The notes under the pieces are model-generated. The model was not told where the DNA came from, searched no databases, and was given only the letters and a program-made list of their open reading frames with translations. From CAYTSA01 sp964440345 (lineage in GTDB: Bacteria; Desulfobacterota; Desulfovibrionia; Desulfovibrionales; Desulfovibrionaceae), in the NCBI GenBank assembly GCA_964440345.1, contig CAYTSA010000001.1, positions 92,754-156,753 on the forward strand: a stretch of 64,000 nt of DNA. The letters run 5' to 3'. Of the stretch, positions 8,195 through 16,034 are shown piece by piece. A program made the translations under genes and the position numbers. Position 1 is the first letter of the stretch. Each line of letters starts with the position of its first letter.

Positions 8195-8932
8195 ATGTAC
8201 GCATATGCGTTTCTTTTTATAATTCTTATCCTTATCCTTTTTTCCGCACTCCGCGTACTCAATGAATATGAAAGGGGCGTCATCTTTCGTCTGGGCCGTG
8301 TTATTCAAGCCAAGGGACCTGGCCTGATTTTTCTCATTCCCATCATAGATAAAATGGTGAAAGTAAGTTTACGCATTCTTACTCTGGATGTCCCTAACCA
8401 GGATGTCATTACTAAAGACAACGTCTCTATCAAAGTGAATGCGGTTGTGTATTTTCGGGTTCTTGAACCTATTAAAGCTATAATTGAGGTTGAAGACTAT
8501 CTCTTTGCCACTTCTCAATTAGCTCAAACTACACTGCGCAGCGTATGTGGCGGACATGAGTTGGATGAGATTCTTACTCACAGGGAAAAAGTGAACACAA
8601 AAGTACAAAGTATTCTGGACAGTCAAACAGACCCCTGGGGCATTAAGGTTCTTACTGTTGAACTTAAATACATTGATTTACCACAAGAAATGCAGCGAGC
8701 AATGGCTCGTCAAGCCGAAGCGGAGCGAGACAGGAGAGCGAAAGTCATCAATGCGCAAGGTGAATATCAAGCAGCAAACAAATTAGCTGAAGCAGCCGCC
8801 ATTATACAGGATTATCCAGAAGCTTTGCAGTTACGTTTTTTACAAACCATGAATGAAATGGCGTCTGAGTCAAATTCGACCATTATTCCCATTCCGCTTT
8901 CAATTTTTGAAACCTTGAGCCGCAAGAAGTGA
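8195..8932 (+). CDS. Slipin (stomatin/SPFH-domain membrane protein)
   Basis: Slipin of 245 aa. An N-terminal membrane anchor (residues about 2-20, AFLFIILILILFSALRVL) leads into the SPFH domain: NEYERGVIFRLGR, GPGLIFLIPIIDKM, DVPNQDVITKDNVSIKVNAVVYFRV. A helical coiled-coil stretch follows (QRAMARQAEAERDRRAKVINAQGE) with the conserved tail PLSIFETLSR. GAGGAG precedes the ATG. It starts 14 bases after nfeD, forming the common nfeD-slipin operon. Slipins oligomerise at the membrane and are thought to recruit or be cleaved by the NfeD protease; that role is family knowledge, not shown here. Confidence 0.95.
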   Translation: MYAYAFLFIILILILFSALRVLNEYERGVIFRLGRVIQAKGPGLIFLIPIIDKMVKVSLRILTLDVPNQDVITKDNVSIKVNAVVYFRVLEPIKAIIEVEDYLFATSQLAQTTLRSVCGGHELDEILTHREKVNTKVQSILDSQTDPWGIKVLTVELKYIDLPQEMQRAMARQAEAERDRRAKVINAQGEYQAANKLAEAAAIIQDYPEALQLRFLQTMNEMASESNSTIIPIPLSIFETLSRKK

Positions 8933-9236
8933 CGTTAATTTTCTTGCCATAACGCTGATACTTTACTAGATACAACTCCAGACAGAGATGCATTCAAATG
9001 CATCAACTATTTTCCTTGGGCATGAATAATGCTACAGCACTTTATATTCACTACATTTAATGCATTAACAGCCTCTAACATCTTAAATTTTTCTCTTCTT
9101 AATCATGAATCATCATATTGTACTGTAATGCAATTAATCGCTAACCTTCAGACATCATATTTTTTTCAGCAAATTGTACATTCCTTTTCATAACTTTTTG
9201 CACTCATTCATTCTTATAATGTAAAGAGAGACAATC
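8933..9236. other. AT-rich spacer between slipin and epimerase
   Basis: Markedly AT-rich, with no open frame and no clear terminator. It holds a perfect inverted repeat GATGCATT-CA-AATGCATC at 8987-9004, more like an operator than a terminator because its loop is two bases. A perfect TATAAT occurs at 9215-9220, but no good -35 lies 16-18 bases upstream and a start site there would leave almost no leader before the ATG at 9237. Confidence 0.5.
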
Positions 9237-10250
9237 ATGAAAGTTCTTATCACAGGCGCTGCGGGATTCATTGGGTTTCATCTTTCTTATCGTCTTCTAC
9301 AAGAAGGTCATACTGTCGTTGGCTTAGATAATTTAAATGACTATTATTCTGTTCAACTTAAGAAAGCCAGGCTCGCCATATTACAAGAGTTTGAAACGTT
9401 TACGCACGCGAATATACATCTTGAAGATCCTGAGAATGTTTTAAAGCTTTTTTCAAACGCATCGTTCAGTCACGTAGTGAATCTTGCCGCCCAAGCTGGC
9501 GTACGCTATAGTTTGGAAAATCCACATGCATACACAAAGACAAACATCGAGGGACTACTCAATATTTTAGAGGGCTGCCGAAGATACCCAGTAGAACATC
9601 TTGTGTATGCATCTTCAAGCTCAGTATATGGTTTGAATACCAAAATGCCCTTTAGTGTTAATGATCCCGTGGATCATCCCATCAGCTTATACGCCGCCAC
9701 TAAAAAGGGGAGTGAAATGATGGCCCATGTGTATGCGCATCTGTTCAACATACCAAGCACTGGGTTAAGGTTTTTTACTGTGTATGGTCCATGGGGCCGT
9801 CCTGACATGGCTTTATTTCTTTTTACAGATGCAATACTCAAAGATGAACCTATTAATGTATTTAATTATGGCAAAATGCGGCGCGACTTTACATATATTG
9901 ATGATATCATTGAGGGAGTTGTCAGGGTTATGGGCATCCCCCCAGCGCCGCAACCTGAGCTTTCTGCAGGATCATATGGGCCGGCAACTAGCTGTGCCCC
10001 ACACACTATTTTTAATATTGGCAACAACAAGACAGAAGAGCTCACTCGCTACATAGAGATTATAGAAGAGAATCTTGGCCGCAAAGCTAAAAAGAATCTT
10101 CTTCCTTTACAACCAGGGGATGTACCTGAAACGTACGCAGACATCGACGCACTGGTTGAAGCAACCGGATTTTCTCCTTCCACTTCCATTGAAGTTGGCA
10201 TTAAAAATTTTATTGAGTGGTATCTTTCATACTACAAAATATCTTTGTAA
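9237..10250 (+). CDS. NAD-dependent sugar-nucleotide epimerase (UDP-glucuronate 4-epimerase-like)
   Basis: Extended short-chain dehydrogenase/epimerase of 337 aa. The Rossmann glycine motif GAAGFIGFH is at residues 7-15. SSSSVYG and the catalytic YAATK are present, followed by GLRFFTVYGPWGRPDMA, which is characteristic of the CapI/LpsL UDP-glucuronate 4-epimerase branch. NDYYSVQLKKARL near residue 40 also fits that branch. It would interconvert UDP-glucuronate and UDP-galacturonate for surface polysaccharide. AAGAGAG precedes the ATG. It stands alone, without other polysaccharide genes except a heptose kinase 2.6 kb away, and is AT-rich like its neighbours. Other epimerase substrates are possible. 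Confidence 0.88.
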   Translation: MKVLITGAAGFIGFHLSYRLLQEGHTVVGLDNLNDYYSVQLKKARLAILQEFETFTHANIHLEDPENVLKLFSNASFSHVVNLAAQAGVRYSLENPHAYTKTNIEGLLNILEGCRRYPVEHLVYASSSSVYGLNTKMPFSVNDPVDHPISLYAATKKGSEMMAHVYAHLFNIPSTGLRFFTVYGPWGRPDMALFLFTDAILKDEPINVFNYGKMRRDFTYIDDIIEGVVRVMGIPPAPQPELSAGSYGPATSCAPHTIFNIGNNKTEELTRYIEIIEENLGRKAKKNLLPLQPGDVPETYADIDALVEATGFSPSTSIEVGIKNFIEWYLSYYKISL

Positions 10251-10253
10251 GAG

Positions 10254-10276
10254 TTGACACCATTTCAAGGCTTCAG
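10254..10276 (+). promoter_or_regulatory. Possible promoter upstream of the small gene and parA
   Basis: A perfect TTGACA occurs at 10254-10259. The best -10 at 17 bases (TAGCTG) is poor, so this is a weak candidate for the promoter of the 96-aa gene and possibly parA. Confidence 0.25.
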
Positions 10277-10324
10277 TAGCTGTAAGGTCGTGAGCACGTC
10301 ATAACGATCAAACAGGATTGTATT

Positions 10325-10615
10325 ATGGACTTCAAAAAGCTAAAGAGCGAGATGGAGACGGTTTTTTCAAGGATTTCAGAATCAGCTTTGGCTGGCGATA
10401 TACCAGATGAATCTGATGCTTCAACATTATTGCGCTTAGCCAGACAAATGCAGTCAGCTGCAAACGAATCGTGGTTATCTGAGTGCGAGGATTTTGTCCA
10501 TTTGACAAATCAGTTGCTTCATTCTGTGAAGAAACAACAAACTCAGGACGCCATTATGATTGTCGAATCACTGAACGATGCGCAAATGTATTGTCACGAG
10601 ACATACCGCTTGTAA
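10325..10615 (+). CDS. Small hypothetical helical protein upstream of parA
   Basis: Protein of 96 aa, predicted mostly helical, acidic, with no Cys motif and no membrane segment. AGGA lies 8 bases before the ATG. Leu and hydrophobic residues recur at helical spacing (TLLRLARQMQSA, LTNQLLHSVKK), which suggests a helical bundle. It ends two bases before a parS-like site and 41 before parA, so it could be cotranscribed with parA. I do not recognise the family; similar small genes near parA are known to me from other deltaproteobacteria only vaguely. Confidence 0.7.
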   Translation: MDFKKLKSEMETVFSRISESALAGDIPDESDASTLLRLARQMQSAANESWLSECEDFVHLTNQLLHSVKKQQTQDAIMIVESLNDAQMYCHETYRL

Positions 10616-10617
10616 TA

Positions 10618-10633
10618 TGTTTCCCGTGAAACA
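10618..10633. promoter_or_regulatory. parS-like site 1, just upstream of parA
   Basis: TGTTTCCCGTGAAACA differs from the widespread parS TGTTTCACGTGAAACA at one central position and keeps both arms. It lies 24 bases before the parA start, between the small gene and parA. An identical 16-mer occurs at 15331-15346. ParB binding here could both load the partition complex and repress parA. Confidence 0.8.
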
Positions 10634-10656
10634 TTTCTGACAAGAGAGGTCAATCA

Positions 10657-11430
10657 GTGTCCAGGCGAATAGCTATTGCCAACCAAAAAGGCGGCGTCGG
10701 GAAAACGACGACAGCTACCAATTTGGCTTCTGCTTTGGCCATCATGGAAAAACATGTTTTGCTTGTGGATTGCGACCCGCAAGCGAATAGCACCAGCGGG
10801 CTTGGGATTGAGGCTGAACAAGTGACTGGCACATTGTACTCAGCTTTTTTTGATCCAGTAAAATCCAGCAGTCTCATTTACAAAACGAGTTCACCGTATT
10901 TACACGTTCTACCTTCAAGCCAAGATCTCGTTGGCGCTGAAATTGAACTGGTGGACAAAATGGGCCGCGAATATTATCTGAAAGAAGTACTTGATGCCAT
11001 TGAAGGCCCTTACGACTATATCTTGTTGGACTGCCCTCCCTCTCTTGGTTTGCTGACCCTCAACGCCTTGTGCGCCGCCAATGAACTTCTTATTCCCTTG
11101 CAATGCGAGTATTTTGCCTTGGAAGGCATTGTCAAACTTCTCCAAACGTATGAGCAGGTGAAGAAACGATTGAATCCCCAATTGGCTTTGCTTGGCGTCT
11201 TGCTCACTATGTATGACGTTCGGAACAAACTTTCACGGCAAGTGAAAAATGAAGTCAGGAAGTGTTTCCCCGACCATATTTTCGAAACAATTATACCCAG
11301 GAACGTTAGATTATCCGAAGCTCCAAGCTTTGGTAAATCAATCATAAATTATGATATCAAATCAAAAGGCGCTGAGGCTTACCTGACGCTCGCAAAAGAA
11401 GTTGTGCTTCGAAAACAAAAAACTGCTTAG
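10657..11430 (+). CDS. parA: Chromosome-partitioning ATPase ParA/Soj
   Basis: ParA of 257 aa. The deviant Walker A KGGVGKTTT is at residues 11-19, directly after the start, so there is no N-terminal HTH and this is the chromosomal (type Ib-like, Soj) form. DCDPQANSTSGLG and the Walker B region DYILLDCPPSLGLLTLNAL follow, then LLGVLLTMYD. The start is GTG with AGAGAGG upstream. ParA binds DNA non-specifically in its ATP form and is used by ParB-parS complexes to move the origin. Unlike in most genomes, parB does not follow directly: an opposed gene lies between them, ending 3 bases from the parA stop. Confidence 0.96.
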   Translation: MSRRIAIANQKGGVGKTTTATNLASALAIMEKHVLLVDCDPQANSTSGLGIEAEQVTGTLYSAFFDPVKSSSLIYKTSSPYLHVLPSSQDLVGAEIELVDKMGREYYLKEVLDAIEGPYDYILLDCPPSLGLLTLNALCAANELLIPLQCEYFALEGIVKLLQTYEQVKKRLNPQLALLGVLLTMYDVRNKLSRQVKNEVRKCFPDHIFETIIPRNVRLSEAPSFGKSIINYDIKSKGAEAYLTLAKEVVLRKQKTA

Positions 11431-11433
11431 CGT

Positions 11434-11841
11434 CTATTTACACTCACACACAGGCGTGCATTCGAATTTCATACAATCTTTGAAATGGCGTTTGGTAACA
11501 CGGGAATGGCAATGCAAACACTCAAAAGACACCAAACCGCCAATATTCGCCGCCTTCAGCCAGAATTTACGGGGAGAATCATCCTCCCAATTATCAGAGG
11601 CTGCGCCGCAATGGCCGCAAACAACGTCTGCACATACAGGATACTTGAAATCCCAGTAGTCTTTCAAAGCTTGCCAATCTTCCATTGGCTCGGGTCTCAC
11701 GGTCTCTTCTTTTCTATTCAAGCCAAGGGATTTCTCAACAATGGCCCCAACGCAATCCCAGGCTTCGGCAGAAAGCAACACCCCGGTGAGGCGTCCTTTT
11801 TCTGTATATACATATTGAACGTGCTCTGTATTCGTCGTCAT
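11434..11841 (-). CDS. Cys-rich zinc-ribbon-like protein between parA and parB, opposite strand
   Basis: Protein of 135 aa with two parts. Residues 5-40 (HVQYVYTEKGRLTGVLLSAE) resemble the beta-hairpin of Phd/YefM-type proteins, a weak likeness. Residues 70-134 hold cysteines at 70, 75, 78, 108, 111, 123, 128, 132 and 134, including CGHC and CLHC pairs that could bind zinc. The start at 11841 is preceded by AAGGAG 9 bases upstream; a longer frame reaches back over the parB start and is rejected. It converges on parA (3-base gap) and diverges from parB (64-base gap). Function unknown. The position suggests a regulator or modulator of the par locus, which is only inference. Confidence 0.75.
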   Translation of the reverse strand: MTTNTEHVQYVYTEKGRLTGVLLSAEAWDCVGAIVEKSLGLNRKEETVRPEPMEDWQALKDYWDFKYPVCADVVCGHCGAASDNWEDDSPRKFWLKAANIGGLVSFECLHCHSRVTKRHFKDCMKFECTPVCECK

Positions 11842-11905
11842 GCACTCATGCTCCTTGTTTTTTTTAACATTGCGTCCTCTTTTCAATTTGTCAAGGAGAG
11901 CATCT

Positions 11906-12814
11906 ATGTCAACACATAACAGAGGTCTCGGCAAAGGCTTGGACGCTTTGCTGAAAGGATTCAACGAACATAAAAGCGATTCTGAAATTATGCTTGTTCC
12001 AGTTGCATCCATAGAACCAAATCCATTTCAGCCACGCAAAACATTCAATGAAGAGTCGTTGAAGGATTTGGCTGCATCAATCAAAGCGCAAGGTGTATTA
12101 CAACCTGTTCTTATACGGAAAACCCACGAAGAGAAAGAGCAGTACCAACTCATCGCCGGTGAACGACGCTGGCGCGCCAGCCAACTTGCGCATATTGAAC
12201 TGATTCCTGCAATCGTCAAGACACTTTCAGACAATGATTGTTTTGTGGTTGCAATGATTGAGAATTTGCAACGCGAAGATTTGAATCCCATTGAGGAAGC
12301 GCTTGGGCTGCAAACCCTTCAAAAACAACTAAAAATTAATCAAGAAAAATTAGCCCAGCATGTTGGAAAAAGCCGCTCTGCCGTGGCTAATTCATTACGC
12401 TTGCTGCAGCTTCCTGAACCCATTCAAGCCGCGGTCAAAAACGGGGACATCACGGCTGGCCATGCACGGACTTTGCTTATTCTTAGCGAAGAAGCCCAGT
12501 TGGCGCTTTTTCAGAGAATCCTTACACACGACCTTTCTGTTCGCGCAACTGAAGCAGCCGTTTCATACTGGAAGGACAATGAAGAACTCCCTCCAGAGTC
12601 GCATACAGATACTCCAAAAAAGTCTAAGCGTGCTGCAGCGACAGAGAAACTAGCTGATGCAGCAATGATTGACATAGCTAATAAAATTGAAGAGACACTC
12701 TCGCTTCCGGTGAAGGTAAAAGGGAACACTAAACGAGGACAACTCGTAGTACACTTTTCCAGCAATGATCAATTTCGTACACTTCTCTCTCGACTAGGCA
12801 TTGAACCTCAATGA
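11906..12814 (+). CDS. parB: Chromosome-partitioning protein ParB/Spo0J
   Basis: ParB of 302 aa. The N-terminus RGLGKGLDALL is the usual ParA-contacting peptide. EPNPFQPRKTFNEESLKDLAASIKAQGVLQPVLIRK and GERRWRA (box with the CTP-binding arginines) come next. The central HTH follows, with KLAQHVGKSRSAVANSLRLL. A C-terminal dimerisation segment ends the protein. AAGGAGAG precedes the ATG at 11906; an upstream frame to 11840 is rejected. ParB should load at the parS-like 16-mers at 10618, 13484 and 15331. Because an opposed gene separates it from parA, it needs its own promoter in the 64-base divergent gap. It is followed 13 bases later by the heptose kinase. Confidence 0.96.
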   Translation: MSTHNRGLGKGLDALLKGFNEHKSDSEIMLVPVASIEPNPFQPRKTFNEESLKDLAASIKAQGVLQPVLIRKTHEEKEQYQLIAGERRWRASQLAHIELIPAIVKTLSDNDCFVVAMIENLQREDLNPIEEALGLQTLQKQLKINQEKLAQHVGKSRSAVANSLRLLQLPEPIQAAVKNGDITAGHARTLLILSEEAQLALFQRILTHDLSVRATEAAVSYWKDNEELPPESHTDTPKKSKRAAATEKLADAAMIDIANKIEETLSLPVKVKGNTKRGQLVVHFSSNDQFRTLLSRLGIEPQ

Positions 12815-12827
12815 CGGCCTTGGAACT

Positions 12828-13853
12828 ATGAAAGACATAAACGCTAAGCAGTTGTTGCCATACCTGTCTGCTTTCAACAAAGGCAGTGTTGTCGTGGTTG
12901 GCGATATAATGCTTGATCATTATTGCTATGGAAAAGTAGACCGGATATCCCCAGAAGCTCCAGTTCCTGTAGTTCAAGTAACTCATGAAAACTACAAGTT
13001 GGGTGGCGCTGGCAATGTTGCGCAAAATATTACGAGTTTTGGCGCAAAAGCTCATCTAGTTGGCGCTACCGGCGATGACAGCAATGTAGCTCGCCTGCAG
13101 TCATTATGCGGCCAGCAAAATATTGACTGGTTTTTTATTTCAGAACAGGACCGCAAAACTACTCTGAAATCTCGGATTATTTGCCAAAACCAACAAATTG
13201 TACGCTTGGACTGGGAATCATCACATACGGTACGAGACGACACAGCAGAGAATCTTATATCCCAATCCTCTCAGCACTTTGATGATAATTCGGTTATCGT
13301 TCTTTCAGACTACGGGAAAGGGGTCGTTACCCAACATACGTATTCCCAACTTATGACTTCGGCGCTTAAAAAAAAGAATGCACGTATTCTGGTAGATCCT
13401 AAAGTTAGAAACTTTGAGGTGTATAAAAAGCCATATCTCGTAACCCCAAATCGCAAAGAACTTTTTGAATGTGTGGGGGGTAATGTTTCACATGAAACAT
13501 GTGACATACTTCATGCTGGGAAGTTGTTCCTCCAGAAAACTTGTGCAGACAACCTATTGGTAACCTTGGGCGCTAGGGGCATGGCTCTATTCAATGGCCT
13601 GGAATCAGTACATTACATCCCAACATTTGCTCAAGATGTTTTTGATGTTACTGGAGCTGGCGACACTGTGATCGCGGTTTTGAGCTTGGCTCTATCTGTA
13701 AATACACCTCTTTTAGAAGCATGCTTACTGGCTAACTTTGCTGCTGGCATAGTGGTAGGACAAATTGGCGCCGCCTGGGTAACACAGGAGTCGTTGCAAA
13801 ATGTCATATCCAAAGCTGGACCAATGTCCATCGATATGTGGAACTTTAAATAA
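12828..13853 (+). CDS. rfaE1: D-glycero-beta-D-manno-heptose-7-phosphate kinase (HldE kinase domain only)
   Basis: PfkB/ribokinase-family sugar kinase of 341 aa that matches the N-terminal kinase half of HldE and lacks the nucleotidyltransferase half. It phosphorylates heptose-7-phosphate at O-1 on the way to ADP-heptose for the LPS inner core. Motifs are VVVGDIMLDHYCYGKVDRISPEAPVPV-type N-terminus, KLGGAGNVAQNI, and the C-terminal anion hole GAGDT. The ATG at 12828 is used; no strong ribosome binding site is visible and a TTG at 12801 would overlap parB. A parS-like 16-mer lies inside the gene at 13484-13499. Confidence 0.92.
   Translation: MKDINAKQLLPYLSAFNKGSVVVVGDIMLDHYCYGKVDRISPEAPVPVVQVTHENYKLGGAGNVAQNITSFGAKAHLVGATGDDSNVARLQSLCGQQNIDWFFISEQDRKTTLKSRIICQNQQIVRLDWESSHTVRDDTAENLISQSSQHFDDNSVIVLSDYGKGVVTQHTYSQLMTSALKKKNARILVDPKVRNFEVYKKPYLVTPNRKELFECVGGNVSHETCDILHAGKLFLQKTCADNLLVTLGARGMALFNGLESVHYIPTFAQDVFDVTGAGDTVIAVLSLALSVNTPLLEACLLANFAAGIVVGQIGAAWVTQESLQNVISKAGPMSIDMWNFK
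13484..13499. promoter_or_regulatory. parS-like site 2, inside the heptose kinase gene
   Basis: TGTTTCACATGAAACA differs from the common parS 16-mer at one position (A for G at base 9). It lies in coding sequence (the codons read NVSHETCD), 670 bases after parB. Intragenic parS sites are normal in many bacteria. Confidence 0.75.
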
Positions 13854-14069
13854 TCACTGCATGTACCGGGTAGATAGCTAGAATTTTGAAGCTAAGCACG
13901 TTTGCTTTTGTAGAAGTGCACTATCTTCATCAATAAGGCGTGCACATCGATTCATAAGCTGACTTATTTTTCTGAGCGCTTTCGTGCTAGGTGCGTTGGC
14001 AAGGCACTCAATACAAACAACTAGGCTATAGATTTTTTCTTCACAAACGACTTCGATTCAGGATATAAT

Positions 14070-15329
14070 ATGGACAATTCAGCTTCAGGGCGCATGAAAG
14101 CTCTCATCAAGGCGAGCCAAGTACTAACGCAGGTTGATTCCTTACAAGAGCTTTTTCCTATGTTACTGACACTGGCGCAACAAGTAACAAGGGGGCAAGG
14201 CTCTTCGCTTTTATTATTTCATCCAGATGACCAATCTTTGTCCTTTGCTCTAGCACTTAATGAAAATGAAACTGTTTCGCAAATTATATCACAAGAAAAC
14301 ATCGTCCTTAAGCTTGGCGAAGGCATCGCAGGGCATGTCGCAAAAACCTTGGAACCCCTTTTAATTGCTGACGCACAGACTGATGCTCGTTTTGACCAAA
14401 CAGCTGACATGGCATCAGGATTTACTACCCGGTCTCTACTTTGCGCACCTATAGTTTATCAAAATGAGCTACTAGGCGCTGTACAAGTTGTAAACGCTAA
14501 AGACAAAAATGTATTTGATACAGATGACTTAGAAATACTATCCTCATTTTCATATCTTGCAGCCATGGCCATCATCCGTTCTCGAATGCTAGATCAAATG
14601 ATAAAGCAGGAACGATTTCATGCTCAACTAGATGCAGCGGCCCGAATTCAATCTCATTTTTGGCCAGAATTTCCTAACTTAGGCAATGGATGTTCCGTTT
14701 GGGCAATTACACAACCGGCTATTGTCGTAGGCGGGGATTATCATGATTGCATAGCGTTAAACGATGGAGCGTATCTGTTTTGCATAGCTGATGTAAGCGG
14801 AAAAGGGTTGCCTGCAGCGTTGGCAGGAGCAGCATTATGGTCCAAAATCAGGGGATTGTCTTCTATGGCGGATGATTTGCCGCAAATGCTCACACGCTTG
14901 GATCGTGAAATGGCTGCAGTAATGAACTTCGAATTATTTGCCACTTTAGTTCTCGTATATTTTGATCCTGGCAGCTGTACTGCGTCGTTTTGTATTGCTG
15001 GCCATATCCCTCCACTTTTGATTTCCGCGGGGCATGTTACAGCGTTCGATTCCATGTCTGGCCATCCTATTGGAATAGACTTGGACGAACCTTTTACTGT
15101 GGAAAATGTTCAATTGAAAAAGGGGGATTCATTGCTTATGATGACCGACGGAGTCACAGAAGCGAGAAACAATAAGAGGGAAATGTTTGGCGAAGACCGC
15201 CTTGTTGCTTTGGTTGGCGCAAATACAACAATGCCATATGGACCTCACATAATGAATGAAATAGCTGCGTGGACGCATAACTTTGAACAAAATGATGATA
15301 TCACGGTTTTAGAAATTTACCGTTTGTAA
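14070..15329 (+). CDS. GAF-domain / SpoIIE-type PP2C serine phosphatase (RsbU-like)
   Basis: Protein of 419 aa with an N-terminal GAF sensor (residues about 20-170, GEGIAGHVAKTLEPLLIADA and APIVYQNELLGAVQVVN) and a C-terminal SpoIIE/PP2C phosphatase. Phosphatase motifs are QSHFWPEFP, VVGGDYHDCI, ADVSGKGLPAAL, SGHPIGI and TDGVTEARN, with the metal-binding aspartates in GGDY, ADVSGKG and NDDITV. Such proteins dephosphorylate STAS-domain anti-anti-sigma factors in partner switching. A STAS gene follows 149 bases downstream; no RsbW-type kinase is in the window. The upstream 216-base gap shows nothing recognisable. Confidence 0.92.
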   Translation: MDNSASGRMKALIKASQVLTQVDSLQELFPMLLTLAQQVTRGQGSSLLLFHPDDQSLSFALALNENETVSQIISQENIVLKLGEGIAGHVAKTLEPLLIADAQTDARFDQTADMASGFTTRSLLCAPIVYQNELLGAVQVVNAKDKNVFDTDDLEILSSFSYLAAMAIIRSRMLDQMIKQERFHAQLDAAARIQSHFWPEFPNLGNGCSVWAITQPAIVVGGDYHDCIALNDGAYLFCIADVSGKGLPAALAGAALWSKIRGLSSMADDLPQMLTRLDREMAAVMNFELFATLVLVYFDPGSCTASFCIAGHIPPLLISAGHVTAFDSMSGHPIGIDLDEPFTVENVQLKKGDSLLMMTDGVTEARNNKREMFGEDRLVALVGANTTMPYGPHIMNEIAAWTHNFEQNDDITVLEIYRL

Positions 15330-15330
15330 A

Positions 15331-15346
15331 TGTTTCCCGTGAAACA
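15331..15346. promoter_or_regulatory. parS-like site 3, after the GAF-SpoIIE gene
   Basis: TGTTTCCCGTGAAACA, identical to the site at 10618-10633. It starts one base after the stop codon of the phosphatase gene. Confidence 0.8.
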
Positions 15347-15478
15347 ATTCTAGTATCGCTTGAAAGAATGGAATGAACTCACTCACATTGCTGTCGGAGT
15401 ATTCCTGCAACTTGCTGCGCCTTCCGAAAAAAGTTATCTATTCAATGAGTACACAAAGACCTTCAATACGAGGTGATT

Positions 15479-15790
15479 ATGGCTACGCAACAAAACTGGT
15501 CCATCGAAACCAAAAACAATAACTACTTTCTCATGTCTGGTGAAATTGACTATGTAGTCACGCCCAAAATTCGTAAAAAACTGCTGTCCCTTATACAAGA
15601 ATCAAACGCGAATGTGACCTTTGATTTGAGCAAGCTCTCGTATTTGGACAGCTCGGGGTTGGCAATATTTATTGAGATTCGCAGGAAGCTGCTTGATAAA
15701 AATGTGTCTGTGTCGATTGTTAACCCCTCTCCGGAGGTGTCTAAAATATTCAAGCTTACCCAGGTTGCCAAACTTTTCGGTATAGAGTGA
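15479..15790 (+). CDS. STAS-domain anti-sigma factor antagonist
   Basis: Small STAS protein of 103 aa (SpoIIAA/RsbV fold). The phosphorylatable serine lies in YLDSSGLA (Ser58), with the usual KLSYLDSSGLAIFIEI helix start. The C-terminal VNPSPEVSKIFKLTQVAKLF completes the domain. The ATG at 15479 is preferred over the GTG at 15473 because GAGGTG overlaps the latter. It is probably the substrate of the GAF-SpoIIE phosphatase just upstream: in the unphosphorylated form it would bind an anti-sigma kinase or another partner. That kinase is not in this window. A repeat begins about 20 bases after the stop. Confidence 0.93.
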   Translation: MATQQNWSIETKNNNYFLMSGEIDYVVTPKIRKKLLSLIQESNANVTFDLSKLSYLDSSGLAIFIEIRRKLLDKNVSVSIVNPSPEVSKIFKLTQVAKLFGIE

Positions 15791-15812
15791 AAAGCATCTA
15801 CGCTCTAAAGCA

Positions 15813-15920
15813 TTTCACAGTTGAAATGCTCTGCAAGGATTTGCTTGCAAAGCATTGGCGTGAAATGCTTGTAGACGGGCTTTACTCGTCGTAATGCAAG
15901 CATTTTAATCGTTAAATGCA
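15813..15920 (+). repeat. Intergenic multi-hairpin repeat, long form copy 2
   Basis: Second copy of the element at 6353-6467. It is identical over 62 bases (15822-15883) and diverges in the flanking hairpins while keeping their pairing: AGCATTTCA/TGAAATGCT with loop CAGT, and ACGGG/CTCGT with a G-U pair in place of a Watson-Crick pair. It directly precedes another repeat type at 15930. Confidence 0.85.
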
Positions 15921-15929
15921 ATAAACATC

Positions 15930-16034
15930 TAGAGCATTTGAACATTGAACATTTTTAGACGCTCTTATGGTTTTCCCTGAAATAATTAAAGATTATTTCA
16001 AGAGCGAGCGTTGTCTCAACACGAAAATCCGCGA
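15930..16034 (+). repeat. Intergenic three-hairpin repeat, full copy
   Basis: Begins TAGAGCATTT and carries three hairpins: AGAGC/GCTCT outer arms; TGAAATAAT/ATTATTTCA (15978-15999) with a short A-rich loop; and GCGTTG-TCT-CAAC at the right end (16008-16020). The same order is seen at 47931-48035. The right end continues into CACGAAAATCCGCG. A separate small hairpin ATCGCT-GAAG-AGCGAT lies at 16063-16078. No gene is visible between 15791 and 16152. Confidence 0.75.
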
